From NCBI GenBank assembly GCA_907163375.1, contig CAJQUW010012670.1, positions 423,001-487,000 on the forward strand: 64,000 bases of DNA, given 5' to 3'. Below the pieces are notes generated by a model that made no database searches, was not told the origin of the DNA, and saw only the letters and a program-made list of their open reading frames with translations. The position numbers and the translations under genes are program-made. This stretch comes from Prostheceraeus crozeri (Eukaryota > Platyhelminthes > Polycladida > Euryleptidae). The first letter of the stretch is position 1. Every line of letters begins with the position of its first letter. Shown one piece after another: positions 18,389 to 28,739 of the stretch.

Positions 18389-21300
18389 ATGAATTGTAAA
18401 ATGAGTAACAAATCAACGCATACGCTTGACGAGTTAATAAAGAAACAAATTGAGGAGTTTGATGCACAAATTGAACGTAGACGTAAACGTAGTAAAGGCA
18501 CACCAATTCCTGACATATTCTCTGATGATAGACTTGGTGATGATCTATTGAATCTGTTTAATCCGAACGTTATCACGTATGAAAATGAACTTTTTACTAA
18601 TGTAGTAAATGATATACGTGAGCTGTTACGCAATGGGGAAGTTTTAAATTTATTGGGTGTAATAAACAAAGAAGATGGAACCACAATAGAAAACTTTTAC
18701 GCTACGTTTTATAATAAAAATTCATTTGAAACATGGTTTCTTAATCTAGAAGAGAAATCCGATGCTAGTGAATGGATTTTTACAGGTAGTATCAAATACG
18801 AAGATTTTGGTATGAAACTCGTGCAAAGATCACATAGAGGCGCTGGTATTAATATGAAATATAGAATCAAAGAATACATCGGGCAATATTGTTACATTCC
18901 TTCTGAGGATTTCTGCTTTATAAAATGTTACAACGCCTTACGTGGGTTCAATCAAGAACAAGCTAAAATTATAATCGAGATGTTTAATGACTTTTTATAT
19001 AAAGAGAAAGCTACATCTAGAACAGGAGTAATGGCAAACTGTAAATTTTCCCAATTCAATAAATACTTTGGAGAATGTGTACAGTATTATAGTGCTACTA
19101 ATCGTCATTTAAATCCCAGAGGTATTACAACACCTTATAGTCATGTTTATTACAATTATTTTCACGAAGGTTCATCAATAGGTCATTATTGTTTAATCAA
19201 TAAATTCCATAAAGCAGAAGCTATTAGAGAAATTGAAAATAATTTCAAACCAATATATAAAACTGTCACTGATGAAAATCTAACAACACTTCCGTATAAG
19301 ACCATAACAAAGAAACCAATTGACTATGGTTCAACATATATATGGGATCTCGAAACTTATCCAGATCCTCGTTGTGCAACAGCTCATCCTATTCCTTATG
19401 CTTTAGGTACTATCAATTTCAATAAATTCATGTGTTGCTTACCGAAGCAAAGATTGGAAGAAATAGACGCACGATTGCTACGCGATATGATTAAAATAAA
19501 AAGGAGCAAGGATGAACATGAGATTAAAGAACTTAAGAAACAGATAAGTGAATATAATAACTTAACTGAGCAAGAACTTAACAAACTTCAACGTTGTGTG
19601 AAAATCTTTATTAGGAAACATGATGAATGCCCGATCGGGGGAAACCCAGAGGACGTATGTCCGATACATCAATTTTTCAAAAACCTTGGATCTTTTAATC
19701 ATTCGAAAGTAACTTTAATAGCACATAATTCATCAGGATTCGATGCATATTTTCCACTCAAATCTAATTTTAAATTAACTAAACCACCGCTTAAAACATC
19801 AAGAGGAATACTCACTGCTTCTTTACAAAATCCTTATACAACTGAAAGTGTTAGTAAGTATATCCAACGTTCCTCTAGATCTAAGCAACTAGGTGTCTCT
19901 ACAAAACGTAACATAAAACCAAGCAAACCTTTACAAACTATTGTAATGAAATGTAGCTTACAACACGTGAAAACAAGTCTTTCCAAATGGTGCGAGAATT
20001 TTAAAACCCCTAGCAATATGTGCAAATTAAATTATGAAATTGGCGAAATTACACATGAAAATTATCTAGAAAAAGAACATGAGTGGGAACCGTATTTAAT
20101 TAACGATGTTCTTTCATTAGCATTTTGTATCTACAAGTATAATAATGTTATGAAAGAATTAGTTGGTGAAGATATAACTACTAATTTAACATCCTCCGCT
20201 TTAACATTTAACGGTTGGATGAAGAGTGTACAAGAAGACAACATAAATATTCATTCGCATACTGATTTATGGACTAGAAACTATGTTAGAAAATCTGTTA
20301 AAGGTGGAAGAGTGTCAGCAAATATAAGACATTACGAATCTCCATTTTGTAACATCTTGCTACCAATATTACAACGATATTTTCCTGGGTGCTACGCTGA
20401 GGGGGTTTTGCCCACTGGTCATAATAATAATTTAATAGATTTAATGAAAGAGTATAATCAGTTGGAAGACAAGAATGCTCTCTGTAAAGAAATTAAACAT
20501 AAACTACTCAACCAACGAAATGAATTCTTAATGGCTTTTGATGCAACATCTTTATATCCATCAGCTATGTATGACGAACATTCAGAATACCCTAAAGCTG
20601 AATCTGCTAGAAAATTTAGACAAGAAGAAGAACAAGCAGTATTAAATCAATTTAACACTCAATCATTTCGTCCTAAAACTGGAATATTCACAGTTGTGTT
20701 TCATTATCCTGATGAGATGTTTTTTCAACCAGTTCCTGCGAAAGATAAGGTAAAGAATGAAAACAATTGCAATCAAGAAATAATAAGGTTTAGGAATGGA
20801 ATGTGTTATGATGTATTAACTTCTGTAGATATACAAGAAATTGTTAGATGCGGCGGGAAAATATTATCTATTACAGATGGTATAATTTATGAAGAAAATT
20901 ATCACATTTCACCATTTCGCAAATACATTGAAAAGCTCTTCAATTTAAGAAAAAAATATAAAATAGAAGGAAACACTGTAGGCGATGAGTTAATTAAATT
21001 ATTAATGAATTCACTATATGGAAAAACCGTACAAAAAGACATAACCACTAAATATCATTTATGGAATGAGAATACATTGAGAAAAAATTTCACTCAAGAA
21101 GTAAAAGATTTTGAAAAAGTAAATGATGAACAATTCTTAGTGAAAGTAGAAATGGAAGACGATGAGTTTCTTAAAGCTAATATTGTAAAAGATGGGAAGA
21201 CGTCATTCATGCCATCACACTTAGGTTCTTTCATTCTTTCTCACTCTAGAAGAATCATGAATAACTTTATTTTAGAAATTAATGGTTTTAAAGAAAAACA

Positions 21301-21826
21301 CATACATTACACAGATACTGATTCCATCTACATTTCCAATGAACTCTTCAATAAATTAGATGCGGCTGGATATGTTGGCGGGGAATTATGCCAAGGGAAA
21401 AATGATTATGGTAATGGGGGAATTATATATGGATTGTTTATGGCCCCCAAAATAAAATATTGTATTACTGTAGATGAACAAGGGGGACTTAGTGAAAAGA
21501 AAACATTTAAGGGTTATACAAAAACTAAAGTAAAAGTAGAAGATTTCATTCAATTATACCATGGGGAAACATTGACAACAATTGTTAATAAACCATGGAA
21601 AAGATCTTTAGAAACTGGTATTAGTATTCCTGATAAAAATAATAACACTGAAGAAAAAAGATTCACTGGTAAAATAAATATTCTTAAACGTCAAGCGCCT
21701 AATGCAAATGGTATTATGCTCCCCTATAGCGGAGAAGATGTTCAAGACGAAATATTTCAACGAATAAAAAAAGAATGTAATATAATTGAATACAATGATA
21801 GTGAAGACTGGGAAGAGGAATTATAA
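18389..21826 (+). CDS. Protein-primed family B DNA polymerase (Polinton type)
   Basis: 1145 residues, the normal size for Polinton PolB. The N-terminal 310 residues have no motif I can name. The proofreading domain has Exo I in YIWDLETYPD (about 318), Exo II in IAHNSSGFDAYF (about 445) and Exo III in YLINDVLSLA. Polymerase motifs follow in order: DATSLYPSAM (A, about 717), LLMNSLYGKT (B, about 870) and YTDTDSIYI (C, about 974). It would copy the element from its TIR ends using a protein primer. It follows TTTTAAAAAATATG and ends five bases before the convergent packaging ATPase. Element B has a different PolB instead. Confidence 0.93.
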   Translation: MNCKMSNKSTHTLDELIKKQIEEFDAQIERRRKRSKGTPIPDIFSDDRLGDDLLNLFNPNVITYENELFTNVVNDIRELLRNGEVLNLLGVINKEDGTTIENFYATFYNKNSFETWFLNLEEKSDASEWIFTGSIKYEDFGMKLVQRSHRGAGINMKYRIKEYIGQYCYIPSEDFCFIKCYNALRGFNQEQAKIIIEMFNDFLYKEKATSRTGVMANCKFSQFNKYFGECVQYYSATNRHLNPRGITTPYSHVYYNYFHEGSSIGHYCLINKFHKAEAIREIENNFKPIYKTVTDENLTTLPYKTITKKPIDYGSTYIWDLETYPDPRCATAHPIPYALGTINFNKFMCCLPKQRLEEIDARLLRDMIKIKRSKDEHEIKELKKQISEYNNLTEQELNKLQRCVKIFIRKHDECPIGGNPEDVCPIHQFFKNLGSFNHSKVTLIAHNSSGFDAYFPLKSNFKLTKPPLKTSRGILTASLQNPYTTESVSKYIQRSSRSKQLGVSTKRNIKPSKPLQTIVMKCSLQHVKTSLSKWCENFKTPSNMCKLNYEIGEITHENYLEKEHEWEPYLINDVLSLAFCIYKYNNVMKELVGEDITTNLTSSALTFNGWMKSVQEDNINIHSHTDLWTRNYVRKSVKGGRVSANIRHYESPFCNILLPILQRYFPGCYAEGVLPTGHNNNLIDLMKEYNQLEDKNALCKEIKHKLLNQRNEFLMAFDATSLYPSAMYDEHSEYPKAESARKFRQEEEQAVLNQFNTQSFRPKTGIFTVVFHYPDEMFFQPVPAKDKVKNENNCNQEIIRFRNGMCYDVLTSVDIQEIVRCGGKILSITDGIIYEENYHISPFRKYIEKLFNLRKKYKIEGNTVGDELIKLLMNSLYGKTVQKDITTKYHLWNENTLRKNFTQEVKDFEKVNDEQFLVKVEMEDDEFLKANIVKDGKTSFMPSHLGSFILSHSRRIMNNFILEINGFKEKHIHYTDTDSIYISNELFNKLDAAGYVGGELCQGKNDYGNGGIIYGLFMAPKIKYCITVDEQGGLSEKKTFKGYTKTKVKVEDFIQLYHGETLTTIVNKPWKRSLETGISIPDKNNNTEEKRFTGKINILKRQAPNANGIMLPYSGEDVQDEIFQRIKKECNIIEYNDSEDWEEEL

Positions 21827-21830
21827 TACA

Positions 21831-22607
21831 CTAGTCAGTGAACAAATGTTCTATAACTCTATCATGTACTTTTTTATCAATATTGACTGTGATGAAACCA
21901 TAGTCGTTTGCCCAAGCATTGTTACACGATTGTTTAAATTCATCTTTATCTCTTATACATAAGTCTCTTAACAAATCACTTAGGTTTCTTTGGTTGATTT
22001 CGAAAAGCATAAAAATATTAGCATTCTTTCTAATAACACTTCCATCTAATGAATACATACTTTGTGTCAAATAAAAGACACTACAGTTATTGTGTCTACC
22101 TCTTGTAAAATAATTTCTCTGCACTGCCTGATTTCTGTCATTAACACAATCATCAAACACCACACAATGTTTTTTCGTTTTATTTAGTTTACTAGGATCT
22201 TGCATATTGCCACTATCATCTATTAATTGTATCGATATGTGTTTATTTCTATTGGGTTCTACTAGTTGTTTACTTTTCGCTGCTTCTTCACACCAGGAAC
22301 TTATTTCTTCTTCATACTCCGATTTTTCATATTCTTCAAACAGTGAAGCTATAGCTGATTTTGTAAGATTATTTTCAAAACCATGTTTCAAAAATTGATA
22401 AATAGGTTGTTCTGCTGTTGTTGTATAAATGATAAGATTGTTATAATCCAAAAATTTGGGTGTCGTGAGAATTTTAAATAATAGATATGTTTTTCCACAA
22501 CCTGATCTTCCACAAATAACTGATAAAACTTTATTTGACAAGTTATGATGATGATTGAATTTCACTTTCTTGTTTAGTGGATATTTTTCACAACTGCTTT
22601 CACTCAT
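21831..22607 (-). CDS. Genome-packaging ATPase (FtsK/HerA type)
   Basis: 258 residues. Walker A is CGRSGCGKTYLLFKIL (about residue 33) and Walker B is HCVVFDDCVNDRN. The YFTRGRHNNCSVFYLTQSMY segment matches the conserved region that follows in Polinton and A32-like packaging ATPases. It is expected to drive DNA into the capsid. It lies first in the order ATPase, penton, PW-like and membrane protein (read right to left), which is also kept in B (36970-37707, about 85% similar by eye). The start follows CTTAAAAATG. Confidence 0.9.
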   Translation of the reverse strand: MSESSCEKYPLNKKVKFNHHHNLSNKVLSVICGRSGCGKTYLLFKILTTPKFLDYNNLIIYTTTAEQPIYQFLKHGFENNLTKSAIASLFEEYEKSEYEEEISSWCEEAAKSKQLVEPNRNKHISIQLIDDSGNMQDPSKLNKTKKHCVVFDDCVNDRNQAVQRNYFTRGRHNNCSVFYLTQSMYSLDGSVIRKNANIFMLFEINQRNLSDLLRDLCIRDKDEFKQSCNNAWANDYGFITVNIDKKVHDRVIEHLFTD

Positions 22608-22630
22608 TTTTAAGACAATATTTTTTTTAA

Positions 22631-23419
22631 TTATACCTCCCGAACCAAAAGATCTATCATAATTTCTTCGCCTCCAAAATTTATTTCCTTTCCTTTCTCA
22701 TCTGTTATTCTAATTGTAATTGAATTAATTGTTTTTCTTGTAACAGGGAAATACATTAATGATTTTGGGATTACATTCAAACTGTAACCAATCGGAACTG
22801 TAAATGCTGGATAACTGAAGATATTATTTGACAGCTTTCCATTAACATAACCACCTTCTATAATATCACATTGAACGTTGATTGAATTTATTTCAGTTAC
22901 TTTAGGTATATTTTCACTTATATGAAAACCTTGTGTATAGAGTTGCTTTTTAAATCCTAATAGTCTTGATAAAGATTTGTCAATATTAAAATCAACTTGA
23001 TGATTTTCATCTAAAGTAAGAGAAAATTTATTTACTGCTGGTTCAACTGCGAAATGTAATTGTTTCTTGTCTTTAAATTGAATGCCTAAATGTCTTTTTA
23101 TTTCATTGGAAATCGATTCAACTTCATAAGATCCAGGAAGAAAAGTTAATTCTTTCCAAGTTTTACCTTGATCATTAGAATATTTAAATCGGTCATTTAC
23201 ATCTTTGATAATATTTTGTATAGTGTTAAATGTTGAAAAACTAGTTAGTGCTACTTCATAATGTTTGTCTTGTTCTAAGTGAATAATAGGATCTAAATGA
23301 CAGGTATGGGATGAAGTAGTTGTTATAAATTTTAATGTCGTACTAAATTTTGATGAGGTTAAAATCTCGGTTAAATTTTCTAAATGCTTATTAATTTTTT
23401 CTAGTTCTGCCGAAGACAT
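22631..23419 (-). CDS. Penton / minor capsid protein (single jelly-roll)
   Basis: 262 residues. The pattern FLPGSYEVESISNEIKRHLG, a central LLGF motif, INVQCDIIEGGYVNGK, and a C-terminal YFPVTRKTINSITIRITDE then GKEINFGGEEI fits the Polinton penton family (single jelly-roll, capsid vertices). It lies between the packaging ATPase and the coiled-coil gene, 23 bp and 2 bp apart, as a compact leftward cluster. B has an equally long homologue at 36080-36868. The start follows AGTTAAAAATG. Confidence 0.85.
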   Translation of the reverse strand: MSSAELEKINKHLENLTEILTSSKFSTTLKFITTTSSHTCHLDPIIHLEQDKHYEVALTSFSTFNTIQNIIKDVNDRFKYSNDQGKTWKELTFLPGSYEVESISNEIKRHLGIQFKDKKQLHFAVEPAVNKFSLTLDENHQVDFNIDKSLSRLLGFKKQLYTQGFHISENIPKVTEINSINVQCDIIEGGYVNGKLSNNIFSYPAFTVPIGYSLNVIPKSLMYFPVTRKTINSITIRITDEKGKEINFGGEEIMIDLLVREV

Positions 23420-23421
23420 TT

Positions 23422-24237
23422 TTAACTAGATAATTTAGATAAATTTTGATAGTCTTCTTCACTTATAATTTTCTTTTCTAATAGTCTTTTTAAGATTGCA
23501 TGTATTTCGTTAAAGCTAGAGTTATGCCCTTCATTTCTCGCAGCTAATAAAATCTGTAATCTATTCACTAATTCTTGTGGATCATCGGGGAGGAAAACCG
23601 TTGTCACTTTTAGACCTGTTCCTGTTTTTGGGTAACTAGACGTTTTGGATAATAAGTCATTCAAAGTTGTATAACGCTTAAGAGTTTTTACAGTTCCAAC
23701 CTTATCTAACATAGTTTTGTATTTCAGTAGATCATCAGTATGATAGTTATCTAAATCCGCTCCTCTTAATAAATCCACGAAATTTCTGTCTAAACTGAAA
23801 GCTGCTTTGTCTGGTGTAAAAATTAAACTTTCTTTAGTATTTATAAATAATTCTTTTCCACCTAAGTAAAATCTAAGAGATGGCTTTCCATCTATAAATG
23901 AAGTAGAATGTTCGAACAGCATAGATTTTGGTAATTTCTTGTTTATGTTTGCTTCTAACAAACCATAATCATCCATGATGGTTTTCTGCACTGGATCCGC
24001 TATATCAATTTGTTTATCATGAACTGCGAGTTCTTTCTCAAGAATTTTGAGTGGTGCAATAGTTTTTTCAAAATCAGTTTTCACTTGGTCAGTTAGGCGT
24101 ATTTTTTCTAACATATCGGATTGAACGCCAGCTTGTAGCATTCGATATTGTCTATGTCTTTTCTTCATAATATTTTTCTGTTTTATTAATTCGTCTAGTT
24201 GTTTTATTTTTGCCTCATTTGACTCATTTGTATTCAT
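23422..24237 (-). CDS. Conserved Polinton protein, helical (unknown function)
   Basis: 271 residues. The N-terminal 90 residues are a charged helical or coiled-coil region (KQLDELIKQKNIMKKRHRQY). The middle has DYGLLEANINKKLPKSM, and a C-terminal block has TVFLPDDPQELVNRLQILLA followed by a helix ending LLEKKIISEEDY. This C-terminal block is common to a protein found in many invertebrate Polintons whose role is unknown to me. Its place beside penton and ATPase suggests a virion or assembly role. A homologue lies at 35174-35994 in B. Confidence 0.75.
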   Translation of the reverse strand: MNTNESNEAKIKQLDELIKQKNIMKKRHRQYRMLQAGVQSDMLEKIRLTDQVKTDFEKTIAPLKILEKELAVHDKQIDIADPVQKTIMDDYGLLEANINKKLPKSMLFEHSTSFIDGKPSLRFYLGGKELFINTKESLIFTPDKAAFSLDRNFVDLLRGADLDNYHTDDLLKYKTMLDKVGTVKTLKRYTTLNDLLSKTSSYPKTGTGLKVTTVFLPDDPQELVNRLQILLAARNEGHNSSFNEIHAILKRLLEKKIISEEDYQNLSKLSS

Positions 24238-24306
24238 TATTTTATAAGATAATATTTGAATTTTGTGGTAGCATAGAGGTACAGCAAAAACACTTTACTG
24301 AACAAC

Positions 24307-24897
24307 TTATTTTTGTTCTATGGAACTTTGTTCTAACGTTTTTAATAAAGTTCTTATTTCTTCTAAAAAAGCTTCATTGTTTACTTTGTCTTGAGGTTTA
24401 ACAGGAATTTTAGTTGCTTCTCTAGCTATTTGGTCAAATTTTTCAATCTCATCTAACGTAATAACATTGTCATCACACACTCTCTGGAAGTAGTAATGTA
24501 GTTTATCATATACTTCTTTGACATGTGCATGTTTCTTACTTAAGGATTTTCGTTTCTTAGTCATTAAAGATTTATCTATCACTGTTGCAAGTGACGTTGT
24601 GAAGACACCTGTGCCTGTTAAAACAGTAGCGACAACAGGAATTGTAAGAACGCCAGATGAAATGACAATAGTGAGAGCGCCTAAAGAAATTGTTAAACAT
24701 ATACCAACGCCTTGTGTCACATTCTTAGCTATCGTCCATCGTTTTCTTAATTTATTATAATGTTCTAGTTTAAGTAATAATTGGGCTTCCTTATCTTTCA
24801 TGTACCTGACTCTATCTTTGTGTTTTGCTATATCTATGTCATATGATAATGAAGGATATAAGGGGGCTGATGGTTCTTTTGTTTTTACATCTTCCAT
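24307..24897 (-). CDS. Two-segment membrane protein at the right end of A
   Basis: About 196 residues from the ATG at 24897. I prefer that ATG to the one at 24921 because TTTAAAAATG precedes it and the B homologue starts at the same place. A charged N-terminus with YPSLSYD and KHKDRVRYMKDKEAQLLLKL leads to two adjacent hydrophobic segments (about residues 80-98 and 103-122, with Gly-Thr motifs). A helical C-terminal domain follows (VYDKLHYYFQRVCDDNVITL). Proteins of this plan are frequent in invertebrate Polintons; their job is unknown, possibly membrane passage. The 5' quarter lies within the TIR. Confidence 0.75.
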   Translation of the reverse strand: MEDVKTKEPSAPLYPSLSYDIDIAKHKDRVRYMKDKEAQLLLKLEHYNKLRKRWTIAKNVTQGVGICLTISLGALTIVISSGVLTIPVVATVLTGTGVFTTSLATVIDKSLMTKKRKSLSKKHAHVKEVYDKLHYYFQRVCDDNVITLDEIEKFDQIAREATKIPVKPQDKVNNEAFLEEIRTLLKTLEQSSIEQK

Positions 24898-25245
24898 TTT
24901 TAAATGAATATTTTTGTTCATGGGTCATACTTTAAGGTACTTTCCTATTTTTGTATTTTTCCCATTTTCGCATCTATTTTGGCCCGTAAATTGGTGATTT
25001 TAGAGGTACTTTCCTATTTGTTGTAATTTTTCCCATTTTCGCATCTATTTTAGCTGTTTTTTTTATAAATTTCAGGAGGACCCTATTTTTTTGTATTTTT
25101 TCATTTTTTGTATCTATTTTAGCTGTTTTTTTATAAATTTCAGGAGGACCCTATTTTTTTGTATTTTTTCATTTTTTGTATCTACCTAGGTGTGGGATTC
25201 GGTGCTGAGCGAAGCGATGCGCCGAATCCTATACCCTATACTACT
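24647..25245. repeat. Polinton A right TIR
   Basis: Inverted partner of 8497-9094, almost identical by eye, with one homopolymer length difference near 25055. It contains the mirrored 66-bp unit array at 24926-25185. The outer tip ends CCCTATACTACT, followed by TTTCCC. Confidence 0.95.
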
Positions 25246-25288
25246 TTTCCCTCGTCGTTCAAAACTGATTTCATAGATTCTTGTAGAC

Positions 25289-26144
25289 TAGTGGTCCTCA
25301 ACCTTTTATGTTCCATGGCCCCTTCCAAGTTAATCATTTTTCTGTGGCCCCTTGTTCTATAGGTTACTTGATTTGATAATTAATAATTTCTTCTTTCAAT
25401 TTCTTTGATACGATGCTATCAAATTGTATGCATTCATTATTTTCTTGATACACCTCATGTCAATGTTCGATTTTTATTTTACAATAGATGCACTCTTTTC
25501 ACTCTTAGTTGATTTGCGTGAATGTACATGTAAGTACTAATGTATATTTTGAAGATACTTAAATTTTGAATCAATACTGTACAACAAAGGACTATTCGAG
25601 TTATTTTTTCGTTTTTCCTCTGAATTTATAAGTGGTAGGCGAAACAAATCAAATATCTGCTTTTAATAAATACAGATCATTATGAGCAATAATCTGAGTT
25701 AAATATGACTAAACAATTACACAGAAAAAGTTACACCAAAAGATTCAATGGGATTTCTGTTCTTGTCCGTTGAGCACAAGTTTTTTGATATTTGGTTTTG
25801 TGTTTGAAGTAGATATGCGGATATCACTCCGAACATCAAGGCGATTTCTATATTTAGTTTCATTAAGACTAAATTGTCTTCTCCAGACGCACACATCTGC
25901 ACATCTGTGAAATATAGCTCTTAATGTTTTCTTGTCCAATGATATTCACGCAATTTCCTCATTTAATTTACGGCGGCGTGGCTACACATGTGTTTCACCA
26001 GCGTGAAACCAGTTGACTGATCAACTGATGAAGTACAAAACAAAACATACTTGCCATGTATAGGCCTTGCATACTATATTCCGAGGTCCTCTCGTGGCCC
26101 CCAGCAAATTGCCTTGTGGCCGGGTCCCTGGTTGAGAACCACTG
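25289..26144 (-). mobile_element. hAT element, internally deleted, with transposase C-terminus
   Basis: The ends TAGTGGTCCTCAACC and GGTTGAGAACCACTG are classic hAT TIRs. They are flanked by an 8-bp duplication, TTGTAGAC (25281-25288) and CTGTAGAC (26145-26152), with 7 of 8 matching. On the minus strand, 25745-25939 encodes about 64 residues including TKYRNRLDVRSDIRISTSNT and a KKLVLNGQEQKSH ending. This is the end of a ZBED/Charlie-type hAT transposase. The rest of the transposase is missing, so it moved, or survives, as a short derivative. Confidence 0.88.
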
Positions 26145-27162
26145 CTGTAGACACATGTAAATCAGAATATCAAAGAACTAAAACCAAGGTATTGCCTAAA
26201 TAGATAGCACAGCATTCCATCATGTTATCTGCTTAAATTTTGATTGATGTTAGTAATTTGCTGCGTATTACACGATGATAGAAGTAAAACTAGTTGGCAT
26301 AATTCAGACATTGATTAATATGTTTCAAGTAATGCATATGTATTGCAAATAATGTGTGAACATGAACACTATCGGACGGCAACATCGGCAGATTCATCCT
26401 AGGAAATGAGGCTCACACTATCACAGGCAGCAACTTTTACGCAATGGATTCAATGCACCTATGCTACACATAGGGTGGCCTAGAGAGCACATCTGAATTC
26501 AGAATTCGCAAAGATCAAAACGAGATGTACAATTATATCTTGAATGTATGTGAGGCATTCAACTTTGCATTCTTCCAAGCGGAGAAATTCCTCTGGAGAA
26601 ATGACATGACATGCGGTTGACAGCTCAAGAAGTCACACACACACACACTTGTAATCTGGATTCGGACAGCTCATGTTGTACGCCGGCGGTTACAAAAACA
26701 AAGTTAAAATCATATCAACCCTGGCTGTAGTGGTGCAAAGGGCAGCCTGACAAGGGCGGTATAGAAATTCTGATGAGGGAGACTTTCAAGTGACATTCCC
26801 GCTGTGAGAAACAGAAACCCAATGAATGAAATTACTGGTACTTTAGAAGAAGCAAGTGCGATGCTGTTAAGCAAGACTCGAAGTTGCTACTTGGGCAACA
26901 CTATTATCAACATTGTTGGGCAACCTGATATTAATGGATGAGACCACAAGGGTGTGCAGATTGCGGTGGTTTGGCATGGTGTATGGCAGGACAACGATTG
27001 GGTGAATAAAGTATGGAAAATAAAGATAAACAGACCAGCACCAAAAGGCTGCCCAATAAAACCGTGTCAGCAGACTGTCGGCAATTGGGATTCAAGGAGG
27101 TCTATCACCTCTATCAGAATATAGAAGCATTCCATGAACAGGCATGCCATTGCAAAAACTAA
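26145..27162. other. Intergenic, nothing recognised
   Basis: No supported gene. A short CA dinucleotide run lies at about 26634-26648. The last three bases (27160-27162, TAA) are the target duplication of the PIF-like element that follows. Confidence 0.4.
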
Positions 27163-27855
27163 AGCCTCGTTTACACTAGGCCACTGACGGTCGGGACAGT
27201 TGACTTGAAATAACACAGATTCTTGCCACATAAAAGCGCGCGCGCGACGCCCATCGATACGCCATCGCAGTGGCCTGTCGTGGGTGTCTACACGACTGTT
27301 TTTCAGTTGCAAGACACTAGACTATTGAGACTCTTTTATAAACAGACTTGATAATGTCAGGCATTCCAAAGGCATGAATGCTGGAAATACAGCTCGACTA
27401 AGGTCACGTTCTGTGCGGTGCTCCACTTATCCATTTTAAGAGAAAATGACTCTTCCGACTCACTAACATCCCTTTTTGATTCATCTTAACGTTTAAATTG
27501 TTATGGTAATAAAGGATTGGCATAGATTTGAATTTTCATGCTACTGTCTGATGGTTGTGTAATGTAAACGAAGCACCAAGCTATCCGTTGATTAGAAAAT
27601 CTGCAATGACTTAATTGATATTCATAGTTGTACCCGTCTTTCTACAAGTATTATAACGCAGTTTAGATGGTCGAAATCTGTTCTGTATTAGCGGAGAAAT
27701 CACAAAAATACATTTTGAACACATAACTTGATGAACAGCTGACTAATTAAAAAACGTAAAACAATGTCACAGTCGTTCAAAGTCGTTGAAGACCACAGAA
27801 GTTATTGTAATGCACAACTTTCCATCTACAGAATTGATTTCAATGAAGATACTAC

Positions 27856-28442
27856 AGTAATGGGCAAAAGACCGTTCCAGGACACCATAAAATTCAAAAA
27901 AATAGTATCTTTAAAAACGACATAAATTCATGAATTTGAACCCTTTTTCAGGTTATTAAGACTTAAATACATGAATTTAGTCCATTCAAAAAGAACCATT
28001 TTTTCAAAAAATGGCATTTTTAAAAACGACATAAATTCATGAATTTTGGTCATTTTTCAGGTTATGAAGACCTAAATTCATAAATTTGGGCGTTTTTAAA
28101 AATACCCAATTTTCAAATTTTTCAAAATCTCAAATTTGAGAATTACAATTTTCACCCCCAAAATCATGACCGTTCAAGGACACCGAAAAAATCAGAAAAG
28201 TTAAGAATCACAAATTTGAGATTAAGATCATTCTTTTACTTTGAAAATCATGACCGTTCAAGGACACCGAAAAAATCGTAAAAGTTAAGAATCTCAAAAT
28301 TTGAGAATTACAATTTTCATTGCTTAAATCATGACCGTTCAAGGACACCAAAAATCATAAAAGTTGAGAATTTCAAATTCATGAATTTTATCCATCTTTC
28401 AGGATTTTAAAATATATCATGTGACTAATAATATTTCTTTAA
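27856..28442. repeat. Polinton B left TIR with tip-motif array
   Basis: Inverted partner of 50468-51047. The tip motif GACCGTTCCAGGACACC (27870-27886) recurs inside as GACCGTTCAAGGACACC at 28168, 28252 and 28332, about 80-84 bp apart. Between them lie alternating blocks such as CATAAATTCATGAATTT. Copies of the terminal motif inside the TIR suggest multiple binding sites for the integrase or replication proteins (inference). Confidence 0.9.
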
Positions 28443-28739
28443 GAATGTAACACAATCTCTCACAATGCCTGTTATTGTTACTGCTTTGCACTCAGATGAT
28501 CACTCAATTGTAGAGAACATCTGCTTCTCGCATTTATGAATAAAAGGCATTTCAGTGTAAAGAGCTGTGACCTCCAACTCAAACATTTGAAAGGAAACAA
28601 TGTATGAAAGAACAAACAGCTGCTACACCCACTTATTCATTTGTAAGACGTGGAATATAATTGCAGCATGTAGGAAGTAAGACTTCATTTACAATTCCAT
28701 TAATCATAACTAGTGACTGTTTTCTTTCCTTATTGCAAA

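Larger units (their letters stand above)
8497..25245. mobile_element. Polinton/Maverick element A
   Basis: A 16.7-kb DNA element with 598/599-bp TIRs starting AGTAGTATAGGG. The ends AG...CT and a 6-bp target duplication (TTTCCA/TTTCCC) are typical of the family. It encodes an adenain-like protease, a phospholipase-integrase protein, a double jelly-roll capsid protein, a penton, a packaging ATPase and a protein-primed PolB. Genes from 10838 to 16181 mostly run leftward, those from 16169 to 21826 rightward and those from 21831 to 24921 leftward. The TIRs differ by only about one indel by eye, so insertion or homogenisation was recent. The element looks nearly whole, with about one break. Confidence 0.95.

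Noticed and set aside
27553-27575. GTGTAATGTAAACGAAGC as the right end of a 0.4-kb MITE starting at 27163
   Set aside because: The match to the left TIR is only about 12 bases and lacks the TAA duplication. The end at 51322 matches over about 40 bp and has TAA.
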